A DNA stretch of 64,000 nucleotides, taken from contig JAKADN010000004.1 of NCBI GenBank assembly GCA_021820445.1, forward strand, positions 1 to 64,000, given 5' to 3'. A program made the translations under genes and the position numbers. Below the pieces are notes generated by a model. The model did no database searches. It saw nothing but the letters and a program-made list of their open reading frames with translations, and was not told the origin of the DNA. Positions 50,491 through 60,138 of this stretch are shown here, in pieces. Numbering within the stretch: position 1 is the first letter of the stretch; each line of letters starts with the position of its first letter. This DNA is from Nitrospirota bacterium. GTDB lineage: Bacteria; Nitrospirota; Leptospirillia; Leptospirillales; Leptospirillaceae.

Positions 50491-50889
50491 GTGAGTTCAG
50501 AACGGCGTTATACCCCGACCCATGAGTGGATCCAGTCGTTTGGAGATCCCTCCCGGATGCGAGTCGGGATTACGGATTTTGCCCAGAAGGAGATCACCGA
50601 CGTTGTCTTTGTCGAGCTTCCGAAAATCGGAAAGAAGGTTCCCCAGGGTGCCGAAGCGGCCATCATCGAGTCGGTGAAGGCCGCATTTTCGATCTATGCC
50701 CCCATGGGGGGAGAGGTTGTGGGGGTCAACAGTGCGATTGAGTCCAATCCTGCCCTCGTCAACGCGGATCCCTTCGGTGCCGGGTGGCTTTTTGAGCTCA
50801 AGGTCGACAATGCCCAGGAATGGAATTCGCTTCTGGACGAAAACGGGTACCGGGCGCTTCTGTCGTCCGGAACCGGCGGGGGGCACTGA
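50491..50889 (+). CDS. gcvH: Glycine cleavage system H protein (lipoyl carrier)
   Basis: A 132-residue H protein. The lipoylated residue is Lys63 in IIESVKAAFSIYAP. RRYTPTHEWI, GITDFAQKEITDVVFVELPKIG and NADPFGAGWLFEL are conserved elements. GTG 50491 is used, eight bases after AAGGAG. It shuttles the aminomethyl group between P and T proteins. 57 bp after gcvT, 4 bp before gcvPA. Confidence 0.95.
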   Translation: MSSERRYTPTHEWIQSFGDPSRMRVGITDFAQKEITDVVFVELPKIGKKVPQGAEAAIIESVKAAFSIYAPMGGEVVGVNSAIESNPALVNADPFGAGWLFELKVDNAQEWNSLLDENGYRALLSSGTGGGH

Positions 50890-50893
50890 CCCG

Positions 50894-52258
50894 ATGGCCG
50901 ATTTCATTCCGCACACCGAGGCGGAGACCCGGGAGATGCTCTCCCTTCTCGGCCTGGACAACCTCGAGGATCTTCTCTCAGTCTACGCCCCCTCGATGGC
51001 GGCCTCGTCTCTTCCTGATCTGTCCCCATTGGGGATTGGGCAGGATGAACGGACCCTCTTGGAGTGGTTTTCGTCGCGCGGAGAGCGGAACCTGCCGGCT
51101 TCCCGTGCGGTGGTTTTTCGGGGGGCGGGGGCCTACGACCATTTTATTCCCGCGGCCGTCTCCGCCCTGGTCGGAAGAGGCGAGTTTCTGACCTCCTACA
51201 CTCCCTACCAGCCGGAGGCATCCCAGGGACTTCTCCAGGCCATTTTTGAGTTCCAGACCTCTATTGCAAGGCTCTATGGAATGGATCTGGCCAACGCCTC
51301 CCTGTACGATGGGGCAACGGCCATGGCTGAGGCCGTTCTCGTGGCCGTCCGGGAAACAGAAAGATCTGTGGTCCTTCTTTCAGAAGGCATCGATCCGGAG
51401 TGCCGTTCTGTCTTGGAGACCTATCTCGAAGGAATGTCCGTCCGGGTGGAAATCGTTCCACTTAAAGGGGGTACGACCCCTTATTCCGTTCTTGCGGCCC
51501 GTGTCGGACCGGATGTCGCCTGCTTTGTCGGATCCACGCCGACCTTTCTGGGAACGGTCGATCAATTCGATGGGTTCTCCGAGCTCCTCCATGGGTCGGG
51601 AGCCCTTTTCATCGTACACGCCAATCCGCACTCACTGGCACTTCTGAAATCCCCCGGCGAGTGGGGGGCCGACCTTGCCAGTGGAGAGGGACAGCCTCTT
51701 GGACTTCCCCTTTCTTCCGGCGGACCTTATCTTGGACTTCTCTCCGCGCGAAAAAAATTTGTCCGTCGCATTCCGGGCCGCCTGGCAGGGCTGACGAAGG
51801 ATCGGGAGGGGCGTCCGTGTTTCGTCCTGACCCTTCAGGCTCGGGAGCAGCATATACGCCGTGAAAAGGCCAATTCGAACATCTGTAGCAACGAAACCCT
51901 TCTGGCCTTGCAGGCTCTGGTCTACCTCTCCCTCCTCGGCCCTGACGGGCTCCGGAGGGCCGCATCAGGGTCGTGGTCCAATGCCCATGAACTCTGCGCC
52001 AGGCTCCAGGCGATCCCGGGGATCTCCCTTATCAACCCGGAGGCTGACTTTTTTCACGAATTTGTTTTGGAACTTCCGGTGGACGCGGACGCGCTGAGCC
52101 GCCATCTTCTGACCGAAGGCATTCTCGGAGGTCTCCCTCTCGGGGGGCTCCTGGGTCCTTCCTGGAGCCGGAGAATGCTTTGGTGTGCAACCGAACTTCG
52201 TACGGAGGACGAGATTGCGCGAACCGTCGAGATTGTCCGGCTCTCTCTTGAAAAATGA
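50894..52258 (+). CDS. gcvPA: Glycine dehydrogenase (decarboxylating) subunit 1
   Basis: A 454-residue N-terminal-half subunit of the split P protein. It begins DFIPHTEAETREMLSLLG and shows FRGAGAYDHFIPAAVSAL, TSYTPYQPEASQGLLQAIFEFQT and YDGATAMAEA, all standard. It pairs with subunit 2 to decarboxylate glycine. The ATG lies 4 bp after gcvH, so translation is probably coupled. Confidence 0.95.
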   Translation: MADFIPHTEAETREMLSLLGLDNLEDLLSVYAPSMAASSLPDLSPLGIGQDERTLLEWFSSRGERNLPASRAVVFRGAGAYDHFIPAAVSALVGRGEFLTSYTPYQPEASQGLLQAIFEFQTSIARLYGMDLANASLYDGATAMAEAVLVAVRETERSVVLLSEGIDPECRSVLETYLEGMSVRVEIVPLKGGTTPYSVLAARVGPDVACFVGSTPTFLGTVDQFDGFSELLHGSGALFIVHANPHSLALLKSPGEWGADLASGEGQPLGLPLSSGGPYLGLLSARKKFVRRIPGRLAGLTKDREGRPCFVLTLQAREQHIRREKANSNICSNETLLALQALVYLSLLGPDGLRRAASGSWSNAHELCARLQAIPGISLINPEADFFHEFVLELPVDADALSRHLLTEGILGGLPLGGLLGPSWSRRMLWCATELRTEDEIARTVEIVRLSLEK

Positions 52259-52290
52259 TCGTTTTACTATAATGCGAGGATAAAAGAACA

Positions 52291-53793
52291 ATGTCCCTTC
52301 AACTGTCCGGTGTCGAGGAGCCAGGATCGACGAGGCCCCCCATGGAGCCCACCCTTTGGCAGAAAAGTCGTCCGGGAGCCCGCGGGGTCTTTCCCCCGGG
52401 AGTCTCTCCGGAGACTCTTGAGGGCCGTTTTCCCGAACGCCTCAGACGGAAAGCTCCCCTCTCCCTTCCGGAGTTGTCGGAACTGGACGTGGTTCGGCAC
52501 TTCACCCGTCTGTCCCATCTGAATCGCGGGGTCGACACCCATTTCTATCCTCTCGGCTCCTGCACGATGAAATACAATCCCAAAATCATGGACAGGATTG
52601 CGGAAATCGCGGGATTCCGCGACCTCCATCCAAGATCAGAGCCGGAAGGGATGCAGGGTTTGCTGGAGGTCCTTCACACCCTCGAGGATTCCTTGGGCCA
52701 TCTCCTCGGAATGGAGGCCGTGACCCTGGCTCCGGCAGCCGGAGCCCATGGGGAGCTGACCGGAATTTTGATCGCGAGACGCTATTTCGAGTCGAAGGGG
52801 GACCGGAACAGGACGGAGATTCTGATCCCGGATTCGGCGCACGGGACCAATCCTGCCAGCGCGGCCATGGGCGGATTCACCGTTCGCGTTCTCCCTTCCG
52901 GAAGCGACGGGGGGGTCGATCTGGCCCATCTTGCGGAAAGCCTGTCCGAAAAGACGGCACTCGTGATGATGACCGTTCCGAGCACGCTGGGGGTCTTCGA
53001 AAAGGACCTTCTCAAGATGGTCGAAATGGTGAAGGCCTCCGGGGCCCTTCTGTATATGGATGGGGCCAATTTCAATGCCTTCATCGGACTTCTCCGGCCC
53101 GGCGACCTTGGATTCGACATCGTCCATATCAATACCCACAAGACCCTGGCGACCCCGCACGGGGGAGGCGGTCCGGGTTCCGGCCCGGTCGGGGTCAAGG
53201 CCCACCTTGCGCCTTTTCTCCCATCTCCCCGCATCAGAAAAGAAGGAGACCGCTATTCGCTGGTCTCTCCCGAAACCTCCATAGGGCCGATCCGTTCCTT
53301 CATCGGCTCTTCCCTCGTTCTTTTGCGGGCGCTCGGGTATTTGAGAATGCTCGGAGGGGAAGGTCTCCGGCGGGTGGCCCTCTATGCCCTGCTGAACGCA
53401 AATTATCTCCGGGCGCGCCTTTCCGGGACTCTCCCGAGAACCGGGTCCGGGCTTTGCGCCCATGAGTTTGTTCTTTCCGCCAAGGAACTGGGAGCCGAGG
53501 GGCTTCATGCTTCGGATCTGGCCAAGGAGATCCTTGATGCCGGCTATTACGCCCCAACGATCTCGTTCCCTCTCATTGTTCCGGAGGCCTTGATGATCGA
53601 GCCCACGGAGACGGAGTCAAAAGAGACGCTCGATCGTTTTGCCGAGGACTTTCGCAGAATTGTCGAAATAGCCCGGAGCAATCCAGAAAGGATCAAGGGG
53701 GCACCCCGTCGAACCCCCATCGCGAGGCCCGACGAAGTGGCGGCGGCCCGGGATCCGGTTCTCACCGATCCGGCATCCCTGCACGTTTCCTGA
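52291..53793 (+). CDS. gcvPB: Glycine dehydrogenase (decarboxylating) subunit 2
   Basis: A 500-residue PLP subunit of the split P protein. The Schiff-base lysine is Lys284 in NTHKTLATPHGGGGPGSGPVGVK (positions about 281-303). Also typical are HFYPLGSCTMKYNP, PAAGAHGELTG, DSAHGTNPASAAMGG and YMDGANFNAF. The GAGGA before the ATG is good. It acts with gcvPA, gcvH, gcvT and lpd. Confidence 0.96.
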   Translation: MSLQLSGVEEPGSTRPPMEPTLWQKSRPGARGVFPPGVSPETLEGRFPERLRRKAPLSLPELSELDVVRHFTRLSHLNRGVDTHFYPLGSCTMKYNPKIMDRIAEIAGFRDLHPRSEPEGMQGLLEVLHTLEDSLGHLLGMEAVTLAPAAGAHGELTGILIARRYFESKGDRNRTEILIPDSAHGTNPASAAMGGFTVRVLPSGSDGGVDLAHLAESLSEKTALVMMTVPSTLGVFEKDLLKMVEMVKASGALLYMDGANFNAFIGLLRPGDLGFDIVHINTHKTLATPHGGGGPGSGPVGVKAHLAPFLPSPRIRKEGDRYSLVSPETSIGPIRSFIGSSLVLLRALGYLRMLGGEGLRRVALYALLNANYLRARLSGTLPRTGSGLCAHEFVLSAKELGAEGLHASDLAKEILDAGYYAPTISFPLIVPEALMIEPTETESKETLDRFAEDFRRIVEIARSNPERIKGAPRRTPIARPDEVAAARDPVLTDPASLHVS

Positions 53794-53815
53794 CAGGACT
53801 GAGGGGGGGCTGCCG

Positions 53816-54523
53816 ATGTCGACGAATCCGGAGAATCCTTTGGAGCGCTGGGTTCTTCTTGTCGACGGAGCCGGGTCCCCTTTCGAGCAGATGGCGCGCG
53901 ACAGAGAGACCAGTACCCTGGTCAGGCCCGGGAGGAAGGGTATTCTCCGGGTCTACCGGATCTCGGGGGGGGCGACGGTCGGGCGGACATGGGCCGGAAC
54001 CATTCCGCCGGAATGGGACGTGTCTCCGGAATCAGTGGCCATCCGTCAGACGGGGGGAGGCGCCGTTCTGCACGGAAGGGATCTTTGTCTTTCCCTGTTT
54101 TTTTCCCGTGACGCGCGACCGTCTGGTCCTGGAAACTGGACCCTTTTATATGAAAGACTCCACGCAGCCTTCGCGGAGTTCCTCCTCTGGAGTGGACAGC
54201 CGACGACGATGGAGCTGCGGTGTTCTCCCTCAACATCCGCCAATGCGTCCCCCTCAAAAAACACCAACGGATCTTTTTGCTTTCGGGAGAGCGTCCGTGG
54301 GGACCTGATGCAAAACGGGGCCAAGGTCCTCGGCGGTGCCTTGGCCGTCGGGCGGGGGGGGATCGTCTATCAGGGGTCAGTCCAGATCCCCGGACAAAAT
54401 CCTGAAGTCTTGTCAGGCCTCTTCGAAGAGTGGTATTGTTCGATAGGGTGCCAAAGGATCGATAGGGCTTTGTTGGTAAAGGAGAAAGCCATTGGGACAG
54501 ATGGATCCCTTTGTACGGGTTGA
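53816..54523 (+). CDS. Octanoyl/lipoyl-protein ligase-family transferase (LipM-like)
   Basis: A 235-residue member of the biotin/lipoate A/B ligase fold. RQTGGGAVLH (residues 77-86) is the family RxxGGGxVxH site and Lys170 in GAKVLGGA the conserved lysine. Cys155, in the CFRES motif, matches the catalytic cysteine position of LipM/LipL octanoyltransferases, making that subgroup more likely than an ATP-dependent LplA. It follows gcvPB by 22 bp, so it probably lipoylates the H protein. It overlaps the next gene. Confidence 0.78.
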   Translation: MSTNPENPLERWVLLVDGAGSPFEQMARDRETSTLVRPGRKGILRVYRISGGATVGRTWAGTIPPEWDVSPESVAIRQTGGGAVLHGRDLCLSLFFSRDARPSGPGNWTLLYERLHAAFAEFLLWSGQPTTMELRCSPSTSANASPSKNTNGSFCFRESVRGDLMQNGAKVLGGALAVGRGGIVYQGSVQIPGQNPEVLSGLFEEWYCSIGCQRIDRALLVKEKAIGTDGSLCTG

Positions 54524-54866
54524 TCTGACCAAGGACCATTCCCCCCCCTCGGAACCCTTGGCCGTCGACGTTCGCGACTCCCAGGGGAGACTCGTCGTCC
54601 GGGCCGGGGAACGGGTCACCTCGTCCCTCATGGACCGTCTCAGGAAAATGGGGATCCTGGAAATCTTCGTCACGACTTCGGAGGCTTCTTCCGCCGACTT
54701 CTGGCTTCGCTGGGGGGAGGATTGGCTTCGAACGGCAAGGAGCCGGCTTCTCCTTGTGACTCCCGAGACGGGAGTGCCGAAGGAGATGCTCGATCGCTTT
54801 GACGGAGCGCTTGAAAATGCTGTAAAGGAGACGGTCCGCCAAAGGATTCGGTCCATGGAGCCTTGA
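54492..54866 (+). CDS. Small protein with an HD-GYP/HDOD-associated N-terminal motif
   Basis: A 124-residue soluble protein. LAVDVRDSQGRLVVRAGERVTSSLMDRLRKMGILEIFV resembles the small beta-alpha element found ahead of HD-GYP and HDOD phosphodiesterase-type domains, here free-standing. The rest is helical. TTG 54492 follows AAAGGAG by seven bases; it overlaps the lipoyl-transferase gene by 32 bp. The HDOD gene follows. A partner or regulator role is inferred. Confidence 0.58.
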   Translation: MGQMDPFVRVDLTKDHSPPSEPLAVDVRDSQGRLVVRAGERVTSSLMDRLRKMGILEIFVTTSEASSADFWLRWGEDWLRTARSRLLLVTPETGVPKEMLDRFDGALENAVKETVRQRIRSMEP

Positions 54867-54939
54867 TGGAGAAGGGGGTCGACAATCCCCGGGGATGCCG
54901 TTGGATCCCTCCATTCGGGAACAATTCGGAGAAAACTTC

Positions 54940-55815
54940 ATGAACCAGAAACTCTCTCCTTCCCCGAACCCTTCTCCACAGGGCCGACCTTCGACAGACA
55001 AGCTTTTCGAAAGAATTTCCAGCATCGACCATCTGCCGACCCTTCCGGTCATCGTGAGGACAGCCCTTTCCTATCTTGACGACCCGGATGTCTCCATGGC
55101 CCGGCTGGCTCGGATCATCGAAGAAGACCAGTCGATGGCTTCCCGTATCCTGAAAGTGGCAAACTCTCCCTACTATGCCCGGTCCGGAAAGATCGGCATG
55201 ATCCGTGAAGCGATCCTTCTTCTGGGTTTGAACGGAACCCGGGGACTGATCCTTTCGATGTCTGTCCTTCAGCTTGTGGCTGGCCGGGAGGGGGTGCTCA
55301 AGCTCTGGAAACATTCCTTTGCCGTTTCGATCCTTTCGCGGATCCTGGGCGAAAACCTCGCCGTTGGCCAGCCGGAGGATCTGGCAACGGCCGGACTGCT
55401 CCACGACTTCGGGAAGGTCATCTACTATCTGGACTTCGAACCCTGGATTCCCGATCTGATGAGAAAGGATCCAGGGATTCCAGACTGGCGGTTCGAAGAG
55501 GATCTGTTTGGTGCGAGCCACGCCTTTGTCGGTTTCCGGCTGGCCTATTTCTGGCATTTTCCCTCCTCGATCCGAGTTCCGATCGGATGGCATAACAATC
55601 CTTCGAAGGCACCTTCCTATCAGCTTGAAACGGCGATTGTCGCACTTGCAGACGGTCTCGCCACTCTGGCCGGATTCGGTCTCGAAGAGGCTCCCTGTCC
55701 GGAGTCGACGATGTTCGACGCCCTTCGCTCTCTGGACCTGACGGAAAAACAGCTGGAGGTTGTTCTGCAACTTCTGATGGAGAACCTCCCCAAGTTGGAG
55801 GCTCCGGATTTCTGA
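54940..55815 (+). CDS. HDOD-domain signalling protein
   Basis: A 291-residue protein with an HDOD domain at ~25-220: LPTLPVIVRTALSYLDDPDVSMARLARIIEEDQSMASRILKVANSPYY, AILLLGLNGTRGLIL, GLLHDFGKVIYY. An HD pair is retained (LLHDFGK), but HDOD proteins generally lack activity and act as signalling adaptors. ATG 54940 follows GGAG; ATG 54895 has no site. It lies downstream of the small DVRDSQG-type protein. Confidence 0.85.
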   Translation: MNQKLSPSPNPSPQGRPSTDKLFERISSIDHLPTLPVIVRTALSYLDDPDVSMARLARIIEEDQSMASRILKVANSPYYARSGKIGMIREAILLLGLNGTRGLILSMSVLQLVAGREGVLKLWKHSFAVSILSRILGENLAVGQPEDLATAGLLHDFGKVIYYLDFEPWIPDLMRKDPGIPDWRFEEDLFGASHAFVGFRLAYFWHFPSSIRVPIGWHNNPSKAPSYQLETAIVALADGLATLAGFGLEEAPCPESTMFDALRSLDLTEKQLEVVLQLLMENLPKLEAPDF

Positions 55816-55852
55816 TCATTCCCCGTCGGCACAGCGGTCCGTCGGGCCTGAC

Positions 55853-56830
55853 GTGCGGGCGTCCCGCATCATGGAAACGCTTGCCCCGTCCATGGATCGT
55901 GAGTTTGCGGACTGGGCCGTTCTTGTCGACCCTCCCCCCGTTCCCGAATGGGAATTTTTCATGGAATGGCTTTCCAGGGGCTACCAGGGAACCTTGGAGT
56001 ATCTCGAACGGACGGCATCGCGGCGGCGCTCCCTTTCCGATGGGTATCCGGGCTACCGATCCCTTATCCTCGGAATTCTTCCCTATGACCCGAGGGCTTT
56101 TTCTTCTGCTCCCTCCCAAGGCCGCCTCGAGATCGCGCGCTATGCGGTGGGAGAGGACTACCATGTCCGTTTTGAAAAAGCCTTCGGGCGCGTGCTCCAG
56201 GATATCTCCCCCCTCCTCCCCGAAGAGGAAAAACCCTTGATCAAGCCGGATCACGGGAGCCTCCTCGAAAAATCATTCGCTCAGATGGCAGGCCTTGGCC
56301 GAATGGGTAAGAACACCCTTTTGATTCATCCCGGTCTTGGATCCTGGTTCACGATCGGATCCCTTCTGCTGAAGACGCCCCTCCTCGAAAAAACTGTCCC
56401 GCTTTCCGAGCGGGATCCCTGTGGCCCATGTTCCCGCTGCCTTGATGCCTGTCCGACACAGGCTTTTGAGGCCCCCTATCTACTCGATGCCCGACAGTGT
56501 CTGAGCTATCTGACGATCGAGCGCCCGGGAGAGGATGGAGACGGTCTGAGGAAATCCCTGGGCGACCGCTGGCTGTTTGGTTGCGACCGCTGCCAGGAGG
56601 TCTGTCCCCACAACAGGGAACATCCGTCTTCGGATTCAGGAAATGACCTTTCCCGCTTTCTTTCCGTCGACGATCCGACGGAGTCCGATATGCGGGCCTT
56701 CCGGACGGTCCATGGAGCTCTTTCCAGGGTGCCGCTTCGACGTCTCCTCGAAAGAGCCGAAGAGGTATCCCGGTTCCGAAAAGAGGCAAGCGCTCCGGAG
56801 CATGGAGAAAAAAGGTCGAGTCCGATATAA
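55853..56830 (+). CDS. queG: Epoxyqueuosine reductase
   Basis: A 325-residue cobalamin/Fe-S enzyme making the last step of queuosine synthesis. ILGILPYDPRAF, IARYAVGEDYH, SFAQMAGLGRMGKNTLLIHPGLGSWF and two cluster motifs, DPCGPCSRCLDACPTQAF and FGCDRCQEVCPHN, are diagnostic. The C-terminal HEAT-repeat domain of longer QueG is missing. GTG 55853 or ATG 55871. Confidence 0.93.
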   Translation: MRASRIMETLAPSMDREFADWAVLVDPPPVPEWEFFMEWLSRGYQGTLEYLERTASRRRSLSDGYPGYRSLILGILPYDPRAFSSAPSQGRLEIARYAVGEDYHVRFEKAFGRVLQDISPLLPEEEKPLIKPDHGSLLEKSFAQMAGLGRMGKNTLLIHPGLGSWFTIGSLLLKTPLLEKTVPLSERDPCGPCSRCLDACPTQAFEAPYLLDARQCLSYLTIERPGEDGDGLRKSLGDRWLFGCDRCQEVCPHNREHPSSDSGNDLSRFLSVDDPTESDMRAFRTVHGALSRVPLRRLLERAEEVSRFRKEASAPEHGEKRSSPI

Positions 56831-56896
56831 TCTTGCGAAAAGAAACCCCCTCTCCGCATGAAAAGGCGGGAGGGGCTTTGGACCCGAAGGAGACCC

Positions 56897-57973
56897 ATGG
56901 CAAAGAAAGGTTCCCCCCTCCCGGACTTTTCCGGCCGGTTCATCGGTCGCTCAAGGCCCGTGGCAGAACTTCTCGCGCTGGTCGCGCGTGTGGCCAGGAG
57001 CGAGTCGACGGTCCTGATCACCGGGGAAAGCGGGACGGGAAAGGAAAGAATCGCCCGGATCCTTCACGACGAAAGTCCAAGAGCGAACGCGCCCTTTGTT
57101 CCCGTAAATTGTGGGGCCATACCCGAGGGGCTGATGGAAAGCGAGCTCTTCGGCCATGAAAAGGGGGCTTTCACCGGGGCATCGAACGGGCGTGCCGGAC
57201 GATTCGAGGTGGCGGAGGGGGGAACCATTTTCTTCGACGAAATCGGGGAGTTGCCCGTCACCCTCCAGGTCAAGCTTTTGCGGGTTCTGCAGGAAAAGGT
57301 CTACGAGAAGGTGGGAGGAGCAAAACCCCGGACCACCAATGTCCGCGTGCTGGCGGCCACTCACCGCAACCTCGAGGAGATGACCCGCTCGGGGGGGTTC
57401 CGGGAGGATCTCTACTACCGGCTGGCCGTGATTCCCGTCGAGATTCCCCCCCTGCGAAAACGCCCGGAGGATATTCCGCTTCTGATCGATTTTTTCATCA
57501 GAAGATGGGAGGAGGAGGGGCGGGGGGATCCGGTCACGCTTTCGGCCGGCGCCATGAATGCCCTTGTGGAATACGAGTGGCCGGGAAATGTGAGGGAGCT
57601 TGAAAATGTGTTGGAACGCCTTCTGGTCCTGTCGGGAGGAGAAAAAGTCGACATCTCCGACCTTCCGGAGAAGATCGGACGATCCGCAACGCTCCTGAGC
57701 GCCCCTGAACCGAAAGCCCCTATTCCGGAAAAGGGGACTTCGCCACCTTCTCCGGAGCCGTTTTCCCCGCCGGGGGAGGGAGGACCACCCCCGCTGCCGG
57801 AAGAGCTGCTCGGAAAGGACTTCAACCTGTCCGTCTTCCTGGGCGACCTTGAGCGGACCCTGGTTCTCCAGGCCCTGGAGCGGGCCAGCGGAAATCGATC
57901 GAGGGCGGCTGAAATCCTGGGGATCAACCGGACGACCCTGATCGAAAAAATCCGGAGATTCCGCATTTCGTGA
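56897..57973 (+). CDS. Sigma-54-dependent activator without a sensor domain (flagellar FlrA/FleQ-like or PspF-like)
   Basis: A 358-residue activator made only of AAA+ and HTH parts. Walker A GESGTGKE near 49, GAFTGA loop, FFDEIGELP Walker B and [11 protein letters not shown] are intact. A Pro-rich linker of about 50 residues separates it from the Fis-type HTH ([24 protein letters not shown]). FlrA/FleQ proteins usually have an N-terminal FleQ domain, absent here. ATG 56897 follows AAGGAG. Its position upstream of a FlrB/FlrC-like pair and flg genes suggests the flagellar master regulator. Confidence 0.82.
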   Translation: MAKKGSPLPDFSGRFIGRSRPVAELLALVARVARSESTVLITGESGTGKERIARILHDESPRANAPFVPVNCGAIPEGLMESELFGHEKGAFTGASNGRAGRFEVAEGGTIFFDEIGELPVTLQVKLLRVLQEKVYEKVGGAKPRTTNVRVLAATHRNLEEMTRSGGFREDLYYRLAVIPVEIPPLRKRPEDIPLLIDFFIRRWEEEGRGDPVTLSAGAMNALVEYEWPGNVRELENVLERLLVLSGGEKVDISDLPEKIGRSATLLSAPEPKAPIPEKGTSPPSPEPFSPPGEGGPPPLPEELLGKDFNLSVFLGDLERTLVLQALERASGNRSRAAEILGINRTTLIEKIRRFRIS

Positions 57974-58056
57974 GGGAGAAAGGGGCGGGGATTCCCTTTC
58001 TTCCCCCCAGGGCCGTGCAATGTCTCCCGAGTCTGCGACATCCAGAGAGGGTGACG

Positions 58057-60138
58057 ATGGCTAAGGCAAAAACGGTCGTCTTCATGAAGTGGCCCATGGC
58101 CCTGACAGGCCTCGTCCTCCTTCTGGCGTTTTCGGGACTTTCCCCGAGGGCGCTGGCGGGGACGGCTCCCAAGGGGAGACTGGGTCCGAAGGACGACAGG
58201 ACGCTTCTGTCCGTGGCCCGAAAGGATCTGAGATCCCGTCATCTCAGGATGGCGGAAGAAGCCCTCGTGGAGCTCCTCGCGTCTCATCCTCATTCGGTCT
58301 ACCGGGGACCGGCTCTTCTCCTTTTAGCCAGAATCCATGGCCGCGAGGCTCTGGATAAGGGAGCCCGGAACTTCAGGGAACCCCTTGTCTATTTCCGGAA
58401 GGCGGAAGCGGTCCTCCCGCCGGGCTGGGATAAGGGAGAGGTCCTGTTTCGCGAGGGACGATATCTCATCCGTCAGAGGTTCGGAGCGGAAGGTCGGGGA
58501 ATTCTCGCACGTGTCCTGTCCCTCTACCCCGATAGCCCGTGGGCCTTTCGGGCTCGCCTCGCCATCGCCGATTCCTGGAGGGCAAAAGGGAACCTCCGAA
58601 GGGCCGAGTCGATGCTGGCCACCGCGCGTCCTCATCTGGCGACCTCCGCCTCAAAGGAAGATCGCATCCGATACGACTATCTCCAAGGCCATATCCTGCT
58701 GGACCGGGGGGATCTGGAGGGGGCGGAGTCGGCCTTTCTGTCCGCCCTTGCCCTTTCGAAGCGCTATCCCTACCACCATCCGGGAGTCCTCTTTCTTCTG
58801 GCCCGGACCGCTTACACCCTTCGCCACAATCGCCGTTCGGCGGTGCTTTTCCGGAGCTTTGAGCGCCTTTTCCCCAACGATCGGAGGGCCGGTGAGGCCG
58901 AATACTACCTGGCCAGGATCTCTGGTCGAATCGGGCGACTCTCTCATGAACGGGCCCGATTGAGGGCGGTCGTGGCGGACAATCCCGGGAGCACGGCCAG
59001 CCACATGGCCCGGATCGAGCTGTTGCGGCTGACCTTTTTTCATGGAGCCGGGGCCCAGAAGGAACGAGATCTGCCTGAGCTTCTGTCCCGATCGATCCGG
59101 GAGATGGGCCGGATCGCCTCGGAGGAGAGAAATCAGAGGGTGGCCAATGAGGCGATCCTGCTCCGCATTCGATTGCAGGCCCGCTCGGGGAGCTGGGACA
59201 GGGCCATTCGCGAGGTGGCCCGCCTCGAAGGACGAATCGACCCCTCCACCCGGATGGGGCAAAAGGTCCGCCATCTGGAGACCGAACTGGTTCTTGACCG
59301 GATCGCCCTTCTCTCGAATCCCTTGCACCCCCGAAAAATCCTCAGTCTTTTCCGTTCCTACCACTACCGCCTGCCGTCTCCGCAAGATCCCGGAGGGGCC
59401 TCCCTCGCTCTTTCCCTGGCCCGGGCCCAGCGGAAGGTGGGCCACCGGAAAAGGGCCGTCCGAACGCTGGAGTCCACTCTCCTCCATATCCGGGATCCGA
59501 TTCTCCGGAAGGAGGCCCTGACACTCCGATACCGGTGGTTGATCGAGGACGACCGGAAAGAGCAGGCCTTTCGCTTCGCGATGAGCCTTGGCGAGGATTC
59601 ATCCCTTTCGATTCCGGAGCGGGAAGGGTGGTTCGCCCATGCGGAGAAGCTCGCCCGGGACATGAAGAAGCCGAAGCTTGAGCAGAGTGTCCTTGGTCGG
59701 TGGTCCGACTCAGGTGTTCCGATGGACAACCCGGGTGCGGCACTCGCACGTCTCGGTCTTCTCGATATTGCCTCGGGCCACGGTAAAAAGGGGCTTGCCC
59801 TGCTCAAGCAAGCCCTTCCCGAAATCGAGGACAGCCCGAAAAAACGCGCCCTCCTCGGCCGTGTCCTCTTTCACCTCGGCCAGGAATCCTTGCTGCGGGG
59901 TGACAGGGCCGAGGCACGGCGTTACTGGCAGCAACTTCTCGTCTGCTGTCCCGCCGGGCCCCACGGAGGATGGGTCAGTTACCAGATGGGGCAGATGGCC
60001 TTGAGCGAGGGCCACTCCCGGGAAGCGCTCGACTGGTTCGAAAAGACCGTCAGACTCTATTCCGGGGAGGAAGTGGCCCGGATTGCCGAACAGAAGATAC
60101 GGGCCATGAAACTGGAGAAAAAGGATGGAGAACCCTGA
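58057..60138 (+). CDS. Large exported TPR-repeat protein, 693 aa
   Basis: A 693-residue protein with a signal peptide (WPMALTGLVLLLAFSGLSPRALAG) and many TPR-like helix pairs (GRGILARVLSLYPDSPWAFRARLAIADSWRAKGN, HPGVLFLLARTAYTLRHNRRSAVLF, SREALDWFEKTVRLY). Arg-rich. ATG 58057 suits the signal peptide; GTG 57970 overlaps the upstream stop and is possible. It overlaps the kinase gene by 14 bp. A periplasmic scaffold connected to flagella is plausible. Confidence 0.72.
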   Translation: MAKAKTVVFMKWPMALTGLVLLLAFSGLSPRALAGTAPKGRLGPKDDRTLLSVARKDLRSRHLRMAEEALVELLASHPHSVYRGPALLLLARIHGREALDKGARNFREPLVYFRKAEAVLPPGWDKGEVLFREGRYLIRQRFGAEGRGILARVLSLYPDSPWAFRARLAIADSWRAKGNLRRAESMLATARPHLATSASKEDRIRYDYLQGHILLDRGDLEGAESAFLSALALSKRYPYHHPGVLFLLARTAYTLRHNRRSAVLFRSFERLFPNDRRAGEAEYYLARISGRIGRLSHERARLRAVVADNPGSTASHMARIELLRLTFFHGAGAQKERDLPELLSRSIREMGRIASEERNQRVANEAILLRIRLQARSGSWDRAIREVARLEGRIDPSTRMGQKVRHLETELVLDRIALLSNPLHPRKILSLFRSYHYRLPSPQDPGGASLALSLARAQRKVGHRKRAVRTLESTLLHIRDPILRKEALTLRYRWLIEDDRKEQAFRFAMSLGEDSSLSIPEREGWFAHAEKLARDMKKPKLEQSVLGRWSDSGVPMDNPGAALARLGLLDIASGHGKKGLALLKQALPEIEDSPKKRALLGRVLFHLGQESLLRGDRAEARRYWQQLLVCCPAGPHGGWVSYQMGQMALSEGHSREALDWFEKTVRLYSGEEVARIAEQKIRAMKLEKKDGEP

